Shown here one piece after another: positions 18,120-26,651 of a DNA stretch of 64,000 nt. Within the stretch, counting starts at the first letter, position 1. Every line of letters begins with the position of its first letter. Under the pieces are notes generated by a model that saw only the letters and a list, made by a program, of their open reading frames with translations, searched no databases and was not told the origin of the DNA. The position numbers and the translations under genes are program-made. This DNA comes from an uncultured Poribacteria bacterium. GTDB taxonomy: Bacteria > Poribacteria > WGA-4E > WGA-3G. The DNA lies in NCBI GenBank assembly GCA_951813545.1, contig OX638352.1, positions 992,001-1,056,000 of the forward strand, written 5' to 3'.

Positions 18120-21100
18120 CTATTGAGATACAGATATACGTTTGACAACAACAACGGTTAAATCATCGTACTGTTCTGCTTCCTGAACAAATCTATGAAC
18201 GTCTTCAACGATATGTTGAATCACTTCCTCCGCGGTGTATTCGCTTGGAATTTGGGAAGCCACTGATTTTAAACGTTCAGTACCGTACATATCTTCGTCA
18301 GAGTTAAGGGCTTCAATCAGGCCATCAGAGTGGAAGATAAGCATATCGCCTTCAACTAAATCGAAAGCGATAGATTCATATTCAACACTTTTCATACCAC
18401 CGAGAGGCAGATCACTACTTTCAATTTCAATGATTTCAGTACCCCTTTTGAGGATAGGATAGGGTTGTCCACCGTTGGCGTAGTCAATACGTTTCTCGGA
18501 TTCATTAAGGATTGCCAAGTTGAGTGCAATAAAGCTGGGACCGTACATTCGGGGTGCTAACCCCGCATTGAGATCGGTAAGGATGACATCAGCATCGGAT
18601 CTGAATCTGGCAACTTCATGCAGCATTCCGTTCGTGAGCACGGCGTTCATTGCCCCGCGTAATCCTTTGCCTGCGGCATCTGCTACTGCAATAGCGGTTT
18701 GTCCGTTTGCAACGGTCAAGTAATCGTAAAAATCCCCTCCCACCTGCGTCGCTGGGACCGACATCCCAGCAATATCAAATCCTTTTGTATCTGGTGATTC
18801 CGTAGGGAGTAGCCCCGTTTGAATGTTTTGTGCTTCGTGCAACTCAGCACGGATCCGTTGTATCTCTGCCTCTTCCTTTTCCAACATTTCGTTGCGAAGC
18901 TGAACGGTGTGTTTTCGATTGATGAACAAGCGACCAATGAGCGCAAGGACAACAGTCCCGAACATGAGTGTTGGAAGATATGCTCGCCACTGTGCCCAAA
19001 AGGGTGGAGAAATACTAAAATCGACTACGGCGGGTGGATGCGTGTAGGGCCAGTCTTCACGGAAAGCCTTGACAATAAAGCTGTAGGTACCCGCTTTGAG
19101 CCCCGTATATCGTATGCACAGAACGCCGTTTTGGTTTTGAAATTCCTGTTGAACGCCATTATTGTGCGTAACTTGTTGGGTCGCCAATCCGGATGCGGGA
19201 AACCATTGGTCAGATGAGATACCGGACCCCACGGGCAAAAGTGAGAACTCCTTTGCTGAAAGCTTTGTCCATCCCGGACTATCCAATCCGATTATTTTAA
19301 ATTCATAAGAGAGTTGTTCTCGAAGCAGACTGATACCTCGCACATAGAAGATGACATGCTTGTTTCCATAGGCTGTTAGGGTAATATTGGATGAGAGTCC
19401 GGTGTAGGTTTTATCAGCCTTTAGGGCAGTGAGCCGATAGAAAGGGAGTCCGCCACGCGTCGGTGTATACTGTGTAACACCACCTTCAGTTGCGAACCAA
19501 ATATCTTTGTCAGAAGATTCATAAATTTTCGAGATGTTGTTATGGACCAGACCGTCTTTTGTGGTGAGAGAATCGAAGGTTTCACCATCGTATCGGACGG
19601 TGCCGCCGCCCTTTGTTGCGAACCATATACTTCCGCTACTATCCTCAATCACATCAGGCACGTTGTCAACAAGAAATCCCTCTTTTCGGAAACCTCGAGA
19701 CATCTTTTTACTTCTATAAGTCCTGAGTTCTCTCCCATCGTAGCGAACAGCTCCACGAGATGTCGCGAGCCAGAGAACACCTTCTTGAGAGATTAAGGAC
19801 GCATTTACTGGCGCAAGTTCAATCTCCTTAGTTGTGACTAACTCCTGACCGTGATACGTTTTGAGAGCATCGGGAAAGAGGAAAGTGGCTTCCTCATTCC
19901 TTTCAGTTGGGTGCTGCCACACTGCGAGTGGGACAGTACGAGAATTCTCCTTGAGTACAATTGGTTTGCTCGGTTCAGCGACATTCCAGCGTATCAACTT
20001 TCCTGTCACGGCATTGAAAAACCACTTGGCACCTGATGGCGTTTCTAACATTTTTGTTACTTTAATCAGATAGGGAAGGGTTTCCGGTTCAATATCAATA
20101 GACGTTGAGGGGTCAATCGTTTTTGGATAGGATTGCACCTTTCCGTTCTCAAAAAGCACCCACAACTTGTCGTTGGCATCTGTGTGCAAGGCATTTATAG
20201 GAGATGCAGTATGCTCAATCTCCAAGGTTGTTTGAAATGGCACTCTCTGGAAGCCGTCTGTAAACCATAACAATCCGGTCGCGTCTACTTTGAAGATATG
20301 CCCACCAAAAGCAATCCATGGGTGTTCCTCTTCGGTAACAAATAACTTAGGACTCCTATCAGGCAGTCCGCTGAGCTGCCCGGATTTTGGTTTGATAACA
20401 ACAGAAACCTGATCGAAGAGTTCGTTTGCGTAGCGAAAGAAGGTGTATCGCGTAGAGTTTCCACTGGATACGGGTTTGTTGACAAACCAGATGTATCCGC
20501 CTACTTCAAATATTTTTGCAATGTCGGTCCAAAAAGCAAAACGCGATTTTCCTCCAATTCTACTGCTGATTCCAGTGCCATGATTTTGGATCGCCGGTTT
20601 CGGGTTAAATACTGTCACGCCATTATCATGTCCAAACCACAAATCCCCATTAATCGCTTCAAAAATTGTATGAACACGGTCAACACCGAGCCTATCATCG
20701 GCACTAAAAGGAATCAACTCAAGCGTCTTATCGTATTGGTGGATCTCACCACGCTGGTTCGTAAACCATAGATTTCCCCACGCATCTTCAATTTCAAGAA
20801 CGCCTTGCACATTTCTATCAGTCTGTAGCTGCGAACCATCCCACCATCTTGTGACGCGACCATCGTTAAACCAGAGTCGCCCTTTCGTGTCACTCTGGAT
20901 CGAGGCTTGCCTCGGAGATATATACCGTCCAGAACTGCTTCGTCCTAAACTGACAGGGAGAATCTGCTTAAAGGATTCTCCATCAAACTTTAGGAGAAGA
21001 TTATAGCCACCAAACCAAAGATCCCCAGAGCCGTCTTCTATTACCGCCTCAATGGCACTTGTTAAATTAAGGGTATCGTAACGCGTGAATCCAATATTTG

Positions 21101-21815
21101 ACCGAATATATGGGGGTTCGGTCTCTGTTTTATCGTTTACGTCTGTCTGAGGATTCTCACGAAAACTTAGAATTACACCGCTTTTTTGCTCTGCGCCTTC
21201 GCTTCCACCAAGCCAGAGAGTCCTATCTTCGCTTTCAAAGATGACGTTTATTGTCAATGTTTCCATTGATGGGTCTGGAGTTTCGCCTCCAATTGTGTTC
21301 TGATGTGCCTCTGGCAGTTTTTGGACCCCTGAGGTGATGTACTTCGTTAGCAACTGATTTTCACTAACCCATACGTCGCCCCTTCTGTCAACAATTAGTA
21401 AGTTTCCAGTTCCAATCAGTTTGATCGAGGTGCCATCAAAACGGCTGACACCGCCTGTTTCTTCTGAATCACTTCGCGTAAGAAACCAGATGTGTCCCCA
21501 TTTATCTTCAACGATTTGTCGCGTTCGTCCGAGCAGTGCTCCCGCTTGAACAAAAGAGGCTGGCATCTCCTCCGAAGTGATCGGGGTAGCTGTGTAGGAT
21601 ACAAAAGTTTCGCCATCAAAACGGCTGACACCACCTCTACCGGAGCCCAACCAAAGCGTGCCCCGGCTGTCCTGAAAAATAACCGGGACTACAGGACCTA
21701 CAAGACCGTCAGCAACCGTATGGGTCTCCATCTGCTCGAAAGCTACAGAAGATTGAATAAAAGTGATAGAGAAGCATAGAATTAAGATAAATATGAATTT
21801 CGTTAAGCTATTCAC
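18120..21815 (-). CDS. Sensor phosphatase: beta-propeller, Y_Y_Y, membrane segment and SpoIIE/PP2C domain
   Basis: 1231 residues. Parts in order: signal peptide (FIFILILCFSITFIQSSVAF); about 20 two-component-regulator propeller repeats with LWLGS/WFAT..GGV.RYDG signatures (about 25-830); a Y_Y_Y-type beta domain; one membrane helix (LPTLMFGTVVLALIGRLFI, about 940-960); a short coiled coil (LRNEMLEKEEAEIQRIRAEL); and a C-terminal SpoIIE phosphatase domain with GGDFYDYL, VADAAGKGL, HSDGLIEA and YDDLTVVVVK, which keep the metal-binding aspartates. The propellers would sit outside the membrane and the phosphatase in the cytoplasm. Such propellers are more often fused to histidine kinases; here the output would be dephosphorylation of an anti-sigma-factor antagonist or similar. 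No anti-sigma or STAS gene is next to it. A CTTTGTAAAGG-type repeat region lies upstream. Confidence 0.88.
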   Translation of the reverse strand: MNSLTKFIFILILCFSITFIQSSVAFEQMETHTVADGLVGPVVPVIFQDSRGTLWLGSGRGGVSRFDGETFVSYTATPITSEEMPASFVQAGALLGRTRQIVEDKWGHIWFLTRSDSEETGGVSRFDGTSIKLIGTGNLLIVDRRGDVWVSENQLLTKYITSGVQKLPEAHQNTIGGETPDPSMETLTINVIFESEDRTLWLGGSEGAEQKSGVILSFRENPQTDVNDKTETEPPYIRSNIGFTRYDTLNLTSAIEAVIEDGSGDLWFGGYNLLLKFDGESFKQILPVSLGRSSSGRYISPRQASIQSDTKGRLWFNDGRVTRWWDGSQLQTDRNVQGVLEIEDAWGNLWFTNQRGEIHQYDKTLELIPFSADDRLGVDRVHTIFEAINGDLWFGHDNGVTVFNPKPAIQNHGTGISSRIGGKSRFAFWTDIAKIFEVGGYIWFVNKPVSSGNSTRYTFFRYANELFDQVSVVIKPKSGQLSGLPDRSPKLFVTEEEHPWIAFGGHIFKVDATGLLWFTDGFQRVPFQTTLEIEHTASPINALHTDANDKLWVLFENGKVQSYPKTIDPSTSIDIEPETLPYLIKVTKMLETPSGAKWFFNAVTGKLIRWNVAEPSKPIVLKENSRTVPLAVWQHPTERNEEATFLFPDALKTYHGQELVTTKEIELAPVNASLISQEGVLWLATSRGAVRYDGRELRTYRSKKMSRGFRKEGFLVDNVPDVIEDSSGSIWFATKGGGTVRYDGETFDSLTTKDGLVHNNISKIYESSDKDIWFATEGGVTQYTPTRGGLPFYRLTALKADKTYTGLSSNITLTAYGNKHVIFYVRGISLLREQLSYEFKIIGLDSPGWTKLSAKEFSLLPVGSGISSDQWFPASGLATQQVTHNNGVQQEFQNQNGVLCIRYTGLKAGTYSFIVKAFREDWPYTHPPAVVDFSISPPFWAQWRAYLPTLMFGTVVLALIGRLFINRKHTVQLRNEMLEKEEAEIQRIRAELHEAQNIQTGLLPTESPDTKGFDIAGMSVPATQVGGDFYDYLTVANGQTAIAVADAAGKGLRGAMNAVLTNGMLHEVARFRSDADVILTDLNAGLAPRMYGPSFIALNLAILNESEKRIDYANGGQPYPILKRGTEIIEIESSDLPLGGMKSVEYESIAFDLVEGDMLIFHSDGLIEALNSDEDMYGTERLKSVASQIPSEYTAEEVIQHIVEDVHRFVQEAEQYDDLTVVVVKRISVSQ

Positions 21816-21850
21816 GACAACCCACCTTTGTAAAATCCGTAATTACCTAC

Positions 21851-21896
21851 ACACCAACACAAGGGCGAGGCTACAATCCTCGCCAGCGGCGGTGGG
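21851..21896. repeat. 46-bp GGCGAGG/CCTCGCC repeat, copy A
   Basis: A 46-bp segment matches 26428-26473 with a single difference. It contains the hairpin GGCGAGG-CTACAAT-CCTCGCC followed by AGCGGCGGTGGG. It lies just upstream of the large phosphatase gene. The rest of 21897-22112 holds no gene. Confidence 0.8.
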
Positions 21897-22112
21897 ATGT
21901 TGTTCCCTGACGAACCGTAAACATATTTTCGGATTTCACTATAATAGTTCAAAGCAGTAAAGACCCTTAGAATGTCTTCATGGAAAAAGACTGAATTCGA
22001 GAAATAGCCCTTGAATTAGTGCGTAAGGATAAATAAGAAAAACCGAAAAATAACCTCGCTTTACTGAAAAGATAACAGATTTGAGAAACAAAGTCAAGAG
22101 AACTCAAACGCA

Positions 22113-22141
22113 TTGATCCGTTAAACGAATTATGATACAAT
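22113..22141 (+). promoter_or_regulatory. Candidate promoter of the first Gfo/Idh/MocA gene
   Basis: TTGATC (22113-22118), 17 bases, then TACAAT (22136-22141). A leader of about 60 bases follows. Both hexamers carry one or two mismatches. Confidence 0.45.
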
Positions 22142-22205
22142 GCGAAACATCAACAGTGTAGGTAAGAGGAGATGAGGACGATCAAACGTGAGAAAGGAGA
22201 GAACG

Positions 22206-23357
22206 ATGAAAACATATCGGATCGGAATTTTGGGATGTAGAGGTCGCGGGACGGCAGCAGCTCGGGCATATCATGCCCATCCACGCACGGAGATTGTCGC
22301 GCTCTGTGACCTGATTCAAGAACGCCTCGACACTCTGGGCGACGAAGTCAATGTCTCAGTAAAGTTTACTGATTTAGATGAGATGATCCGACAGACCCAA
22401 CCCGACATTGTGGCGATTCCCACCGGCACGGAATTTCATTATGACCTGTGCATGCGAGTGCTGGAACACGGTGTCAACATTGAGGTTGAGAAACCGATGT
22501 GTGTGGATCTGGTAGAAGCGGATGCCGTTATCGCTAAAGCGGAAGAGAAAGGCGTGCAGATTGCCGTACACCACCAAGGCAGAGTCGGGGCATCCATGCA
22601 AGCACTTGCGCGTGCCTTTGATGCCGGAAAAATCGGTGAATTGCGCTATATGTATGGCAGCGGGAAAGGCTACTATGGCGGCTACGGCTTAATGAACATC
22701 GGCACGCACATGCTTAATAACATGTTGCACTTCGGAAAACGCTGCGAAAGCGTTGTTGCACACCTAACGACAGGCGGCAAATCAATCACACCTACAGATG
22801 TGGTGCCATCACCGAGCGGTATGGGGACCATCGCGGGTGAATATATCACAGCGACGCTGCAGTATGAAGGTCATGTCACCGGCACGCTGCTCCAACACCG
22901 GTTTCATAAGATGGACACCGACGCGTATTCTATGGAACTCTACGGGACTGAGGGACGACTTTTATGGAAGATAGGTGGGGCATGGTGGCTCCCAACACCA
23001 CATTATCTGCCCGACGGCACACACGACCAATGGGAAGCGTTAGAACTCATCTATCCTGAACACTACGATCCGAAAAGTAGCGCGTCGGAAATGGATTACT
23101 GGTTCGTGGAGGATTATGTCAATGCTTTAGATGAAGGCAAAGCACATACGTGCAGCGGGACCGAGGGGCGACACATTATTGAGATGATGATGGGGATTTT
23201 TGAATCCGCGGCGTACGGGACCCGTGTTGATCTCCCGCAACCCGATCGGCGGCATCCGTTGTTACGGTGGCGTGAAGAATCAGGATTAGACACACCCGCA
23301 GAAATGCCAAGAGCATACGGGGACTGGCTAACCTTAGAATCTGAACGGATTAGCTAA
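22206..23357 (+). CDS. Gfo/Idh/MocA family oxidoreductase
   Basis: 383 residues from the ATG at 22206, which follows an AAGGAGAG site; the open frame begins at 22188. The N-terminus MKTYRIGILGCRGRGTAAAR is a Rossmann NAD(P) motif, followed by ALCDLIQERLD, the conserved GVNIEVEKPMCVDL with the catalytic EKP lysine, and AVHHQGRVGASMQALARAFD. The C-terminal substrate domain includes YGSGKGYYGGYGLMNIGTHM, where His is expected to be active-site. The family oxidises or reduces sugars, inositols and related polyols. A second, only distantly similar member follows in the opposite direction at 23443-24408. The substrate is unknown. Confidence 0.88.
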   Translation: MKTYRIGILGCRGRGTAAARAYHAHPRTEIVALCDLIQERLDTLGDEVNVSVKFTDLDEMIRQTQPDIVAIPTGTEFHYDLCMRVLEHGVNIEVEKPMCVDLVEADAVIAKAEEKGVQIAVHHQGRVGASMQALARAFDAGKIGELRYMYGSGKGYYGGYGLMNIGTHMLNNMLHFGKRCESVVAHLTTGGKSITPTDVVPSPSGMGTIAGEYITATLQYEGHVTGTLLQHRFHKMDTDAYSMELYGTEGRLLWKIGGAWWLPTPHYLPDGTHDQWEALELIYPEHYDPKSSASEMDYWFVEDYVNALDEGKAHTCSGTEGRHIIEMMMGIFESAAYGTRVDLPQPDRRHPLLRWREESGLDTPAEMPRAYGDWLTLESERIS

Positions 23358-23384
23358 CCTTCAGAAAACCAACTTCTCATCGCT

Positions 23385-23406
23385 GGCGAGGTTTCCCAAC
23401 CTCGCC
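23385..23406. repeat. GGCGAGG/CCTCGCC hairpin between convergent genes
   Basis: GGCGAGG (23385-23391), loop TTTCCCAA, CCTCGCC (23400-23406), preceded by CGCT. It lies between two convergent oxidoreductase genes and may double as a terminator for the upstream one (followed by CTTCTTG). Same family as 21851, 24503, 26428, 29622 and 56198. Confidence 0.65.
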
Positions 23407-23442
23407 CTTCTTGTAACATATCGCGCTAACGATTCAGTACAC

Positions 23443-24408
23443 CTACATTATCTGCGCGATAACCGCATTCGTCTGCAACCCAGCCTCACCGGAACACCGA
23501 AACTGAATCGGTTCATTCGTCTTGAGGTGATTGACAAAATCTTCCACAAGCCCTGTGTGCGTGTGTGGCAACGGGGTCTGATTCATCGCAATCTGCTCAC
23601 CCGATTTCTCAAGTGTCAGGTTACCGCTATTCAACGGCGAACACCGTAAGCACCCTTCCGTGCCGTAGACCTCAACATCGTCAATCGAAACGCCGACATT
23701 CCAATTGATATTCGCGACGGCGTGCGCGCCATTCTCGAAACGGAGCGTAAACACAGTAGAATCGTCAACCTCAATATCCAGATATACCGTCTCCGCATAA
23801 CCTTGCACGGATTCAATCTCTCCTATCAGATACTGAAGAAGTGAGATACGGTGGCTACCGAGATCCATCAGCACACCCCCACCGCTGATTTTCGGATCCA
23901 CCCGCCAACTGCTCAGATCGTGCCGATTCGGGTTATAGAAACCGGTATGATTGACCTTTGCAAGCACCACGTCACCGATCGCGCCTTCGTCCATCAACAC
24001 CTTCATCTTCACGATATTCGGGTAGAAGTTCCGGTAATAAGCGAGCATCAATGTGACTCCCGCATCGTGGCAGGCATCTACCATACGCTGACACTCTTCA
24101 ACCGTCATCGCCATCGGTTTCTCGCAGAGGATGTGCTTGTTCGCTTCTGCTGTTCGGATAACGTGTTCGCAGTGGAGATATGGCGGCGTTGCCACATAAA
24201 TTGCATTGAGTTCGTCATCCGCTAGGAGATCGTCTATGTCGGTATAGACCCGTTTCGCGCCGTGCCTCTCGGCAAAGGCTTCCGCTTTGGCGCGGTCCCG
24301 CCGCATTACGGCAATGAGTTCCGAGTCATTAACGCTATAAAGAGGCGGTCCCCCCTTATATTCAGCGACATCGCCACAACCGAGTATGCCCCATCTGAGT
24401 GTTGCCAT
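23443..24408 (-). CDS. Gfo/Idh/MocA family oxidoreductase
   Basis: 321 residues. MATLRWGILGCGDVAEYKGG starts the NAD(P)-binding fold; AEANKHILCEKPMAMTVEEC contains the EKP motif, and MLAYYRNFYPNIVKMKVLMD follows. DLGSHRISLLQYLIGEIESV holds the expected C-domain histidine. Function in sugar or polyol redox is inferred from the family; the substrate cannot be named. An AAGGGA site precedes the ATG. It is convergent with the gene at 22206 and divergent from the VOC gene at 24593. Length is slightly short for the family, but the fold appears complete. Confidence 0.87.
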   Translation of the reverse strand: MATLRWGILGCGDVAEYKGGPPLYSVNDSELIAVMRRDRAKAEAFAERHGAKRVYTDIDDLLADDELNAIYVATPPYLHCEHVIRTAEANKHILCEKPMAMTVEECQRMVDACHDAGVTLMLAYYRNFYPNIVKMKVLMDEGAIGDVVLAKVNHTGFYNPNRHDLSSWRVDPKISGGGVLMDLGSHRISLLQYLIGEIESVQGYAETVYLDIEVDDSTVFTLRFENGAHAVANINWNVGVSIDDVEVYGTEGCLRCSPLNSGNLTLEKSGEQIAMNQTPLPHTHTGLVEDFVNHLKTNEPIQFRCSGEAGLQTNAVIAQIM

Positions 24409-24502
24409 AAAAAATGTCCCTTTCTCAATTCAGAGTATGGTCATCGCCGTTAGTATACCCCAAAGCCTCAGATGTGTCAACTGCCATCTCACTTTTTTCG
24501 CT

Positions 24503-24524
24503 GGCGAGGTTTCCCAATCTCGCC
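24503..24524. repeat. GGCGAGG/CTCGCC hairpin followed by a T tract
   Basis: GGCGAGG (24503-24509), TTTCCCAAT, CTCGCC (24519-24524), then TCTTTTTG. It has terminator shape on the plus strand but sits between divergent genes, so it is more likely a dispersed repeat than a gene-specific terminator. Confidence 0.55.
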
Positions 24525-24592
24525 TCTTTTTGTTGAACACTCGATGGAAATCTGTTAGGATATTGAGGAAAGAATAATCAGGAGGATGGACG

Positions 24593-24988
24593 ATGGCAAC
24601 TGATTCGATACTTAAGGAGATCGCCCCTTTTTTTATTGTTGAAAACCTCGCTGCGTCAATTGACTTTTACAATCAGAAACTCGGTTTTGAGACAGATTTA
24701 GTTGTCCCAGAAGATGACCCGTTTTTTGGGATCGTGTCTCGCGATAACGTGCGGATTCTTCTGAAACATATCACTGAAGATACTCACCCAGTACCGAACC
24801 ATACACGGCACGAGTGGGCAAGATGGGATGCTTTTATCTGGACATCCGATCCTGACGCGCTGTTTGCGGAGTATCAGTCTCGTAGACTCGAATTCCACGA
24901 ACCTCTTGCAGACACCGACGACGGTCTCCGCGCTTTTGAACTCAAGGATTATGATGGGTATGTTTTGTGTTATGGGAAACCGCTTTGA
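24593..24988 (+). CDS. VOC-fold (glyoxalase/bleomycin-resistance-like) protein
   Basis: 131 residues. EIAPFFIVENLAASIDFYNQ followed by KLGFETDLVVPEDDPFFGIV is the classic opening of a VOC protein, and RRLEFHEPLADTDDGLRAFE with LKDYDGYVLCYGKPL is the classic end, including the metal-binding glutamate position. The protein resembles the bleomycin-resistance/dioxygenase subgroup, but its ligand is unknown. A strong AGGAGG site lies upstream of the ATG. Monocistronic. It is not closely similar to the other VOC protein at 16499-16864. Confidence 0.8.
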   Translation: MATDSILKEIAPFFIVENLAASIDFYNQKLGFETDLVVPEDDPFFGIVSRDNVRILLKHITEDTHPVPNHTRHEWARWDAFIWTSDPDALFAEYQSRRLEFHEPLADTDDGLRAFELKDYDGYVLCYGKPL

Positions 24989-25157
24989 GGGAGAACTGTC
25001 TGAATCAGAATTTACAGGATTTTAGGATTGCCACGATAAGAGTTGTATGCTGAGTTGCAAGGCACACCTGGGCATTACCCAAGTTGTAATTAATCTTCTT
25101 CGCTTTGGTCAATGACTCTAAGTAAACGTAAGTTTGAAAATAAAAATTGAAGCGTCC

Positions 25158-25340
25158 CGTAGGTTGGGTTGAACGGAGACTTACTAAAAATCGCATACAG
25201 CACAGCGTTTCAAACGAACAGAGAAACTTGAAATCACCAAAAACCGAGTGAAACCCAACGCATTATGAGACCGACACCGTTTGGAATGCTGGGTTTCGCT
25301 ACACCTATCTCCCCAAACGGTTCATTGAAGAACGAAACGC
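25158..25340. repeat. CGTAGGTTGGGTTGA repeat, degenerate copy
   Basis: CGTAGGTTGGGTTGAACG at 25158-25175 is followed by GAGTGAAACCCAACGCATTATG near 25241 and CTGGGTTTCGCT near 25290. The same words occur in the element at 40824-41053. Similar GTAGGTTGGGTTGA palindromes are widespread in bacteria. The surrounding 24989-25445 holds no gene that I can recognise. Confidence 0.6.
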
Positions 25341-25445
25341 TGTCTATAGTGAAAATGCGCCTGTGGCTTTACCGCTCAACCTAAGGGGAAACACCCAAGC
25401 AAAAACACCTACGTCTATATTTATATTCTATTTTCCAATCCACGT

Positions 25446-25745
25446 TTAATTATCAAACTCACGTTCCTTTTTGCATTCAACAATTAGCCATACCTGATCC
25501 TGCGTCATTTCCGGGCTGTCTTTTGGAAACACAACAATATCGGCACGCGGACAGCGAGAACCCAGTTTCAAACCGAACTCAATTTTAATCTATTCCTGTT
25601 TATATTTATGCTCATTGATCAGTCTTTTTTCACTTGTCTGGCGGACATATTCTTCCGGTGTATCCTTGCGAATTTTTCCATCAACATAATCACGAATGGA
25701 ACCGTCAGGAACACTGACGACTTGCGTTTCAGGGGTTGTATTCAT
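25446..25745 (-). pseudogene. Broken N-terminal fragment of a type I restriction-like protein (HSDR_N-like)
   Basis: Reading the minus strand from the ATG at 25745 (AAGGAAG site upstream) gives MNTTPETQVVSVPDGSIRDY and VDGKIRKDTPEEYVRQTSEK, then a TAG after KHYKQE-like wording (actually NEHKYKQE), followed in the same frame by IKIEFGLKLGSRCPRADIVV and FPKDSPEMTQDQVWLIVECK, ending at TAA 25446. This is the N-terminal HSDR_N type nuclease-like domain (D...ECK motif) found in type I restriction subunits and some N-6 methylases. The stop is one base from CAG, which would restore Gln. The protein is also cut off after KKEREF, so this is a 99-residue relic with at least two lesions. Confidence 0.6.
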
Positions 25746-25831
25746 AAATTTTCTTCCTTAAGTAGGATATCCTATATCTCATTGATGATGCCGATATTAG
25801 AAGGTATCTCATAAATAGTTTTGGTTAATAC

Positions 25832-25908
25832 AGATGCCGCCCCTACGGGGCTTGAATACAAGTACCGACGTTTTCTATAAAGATGCCGTCCCTACGGGAC
25901 TGAAAATA
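25832..25908. repeat. Two tandem hairpin repeats with compensatory changes
   Basis: Unit 1 (25832-25856) holds GCCCC-TAC-GGGGC; unit 2 (from 25881) holds GTCCC-TAC-GGGAC. Both are preceded by AGATGCC and followed by TGAA. The C-to-T change in one arm is matched by G-to-A in the other, so the stem is preserved. The units are 49 bases apart. No gene overlaps them. Confidence 0.6.
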
Positions 25909-26023
25909 TCTCAATATAGGTTCCTTTATCACTCAAAATATATTTAAATCAAGACACTGGCAAAATACGGCTTAGAAAACCCCTCGATTTATGAGATAAA
26001 CTGTAGATAAAGCAATTATAGGG

Positions 26024-26389
26024 CTATTCTGTTTCATCAAGTTTTGAATCAGGACTTCCGCCAGTTGCTTTAACAGAGGAGCCCTCTGCCAAATCTGGAA
26101 AGAGGTCTATCAGCTTTGGAAAGTGTTCATCTTCATAGGCTTTAATGAGAGAACCGACCAACGTCATTGCTGCCGATAACGGGTGATTTTCATCATCACC
26201 GACACCATAGATTAAATCGTCCATAACTGCTGAAAGTTGTTGGTACTCGGTTTCTGTTACCACGACGCTGCTAAGGTCCTCATTCCGATTCACAATACCG
26301 GCTAATAGATTTAGCAAACTTACAAGCCATTGCAATTGGCTCTCTGGATAAGACACAGCATCAACAGATTCCTGAATAGGCACCGACAT
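26024..26389 (-). CDS. HigA-like antitoxin N-terminal-type protein (tentative)
   Basis: 121 residues from the ATG at 26389, which has GGAGG six bases upstream; the longer open frame to 26506 runs into a dispersed repeat and is unlikely to be translated. The central stretch TETEYQQLSAVMDDLIYGVG followed by HPLSAAMTLVGSLIKAYEDE and HFPKL resembles the N-terminal segment of HigA-type antitoxins (Y..a...id.l......d.l..Lv.aYEd.hfp). The DNA-binding helix-turn-helix that normally follows is missing; instead there is an acidic tail. No toxin gene is adjacent. It could be a stand-alone relic of a toxin-antitoxin locus or an unrelated small protein. Confidence 0.45.
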   Translation of the reverse strand: MSVPIQESVDAVSYPESQLQWLVSLLNLLAGIVNRNEDLSSVVVTETEYQQLSAVMDDLIYGVGDDENHPLSAAMTLVGSLIKAYEDEHFPKLIDLFPDLAEGSSVKATGGSPDSKLDETE

Positions 26390-26427
26390 ATTATCCTCCA
26401 TTGCTTTATAGTAAAGCCCATAATTAT

Positions 26428-26473
26428 ACACCAACACAAGGGCGAGGATACAATCCTCGCCAGCGGCGGTGGG
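26428..26473. repeat. 46-bp GGCGAGG/CCTCGCC repeat, copy B
   Basis: Matches 21851-21896 over 46 bases with one difference, including the hairpin GGCGAGG-ATACAAT-CCTCGCC and the trailing AGCGGCGGTGGGG. It sits just upstream of the antitoxin-like gene. Confidence 0.8.
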
Positions 26474-26590
26474 GCTCTTGTTCACAGACAAACTATAAAC
26501 ATTCATCTGTAATTCCGTTAAGTATAAGTATAGTGAAATTATACATCAATTTGAAAGAGGCTTCAAGAAAAAATCTGGCAACATCTCCAC

Positions 26591-26619
26591 TTGAAAACTT
26601 ACCCAAAACACAGTATAAT
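26591..26619 (+). promoter_or_regulatory. Promoter of the first DUF6785-like gene
   Basis: TTGAAA (26591-26596), 17 bases, TATAAT (26614-26619). The surrounding 44 bases closely match the promoter of the phosphopantothenate synthetase operon at 29770-29798. Confidence 0.7.
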
Positions 26620-26651
26620 AGGCGCAAACTTGGGCTTTAGCAGGAACGGGA

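Noticed and set aside
25832..25908. CRISPR-like array
   Set aside because: Only two units, each carrying its own palindrome, with a non-spacer-like gap; no cas genes nearby.
26390..26506. N-terminal extension of the antitoxin-like protein (to 26506)
   Set aside because: It is encoded by the dispersed 46-bp repeat; a good ribosome site precedes the inner ATG at 26389.
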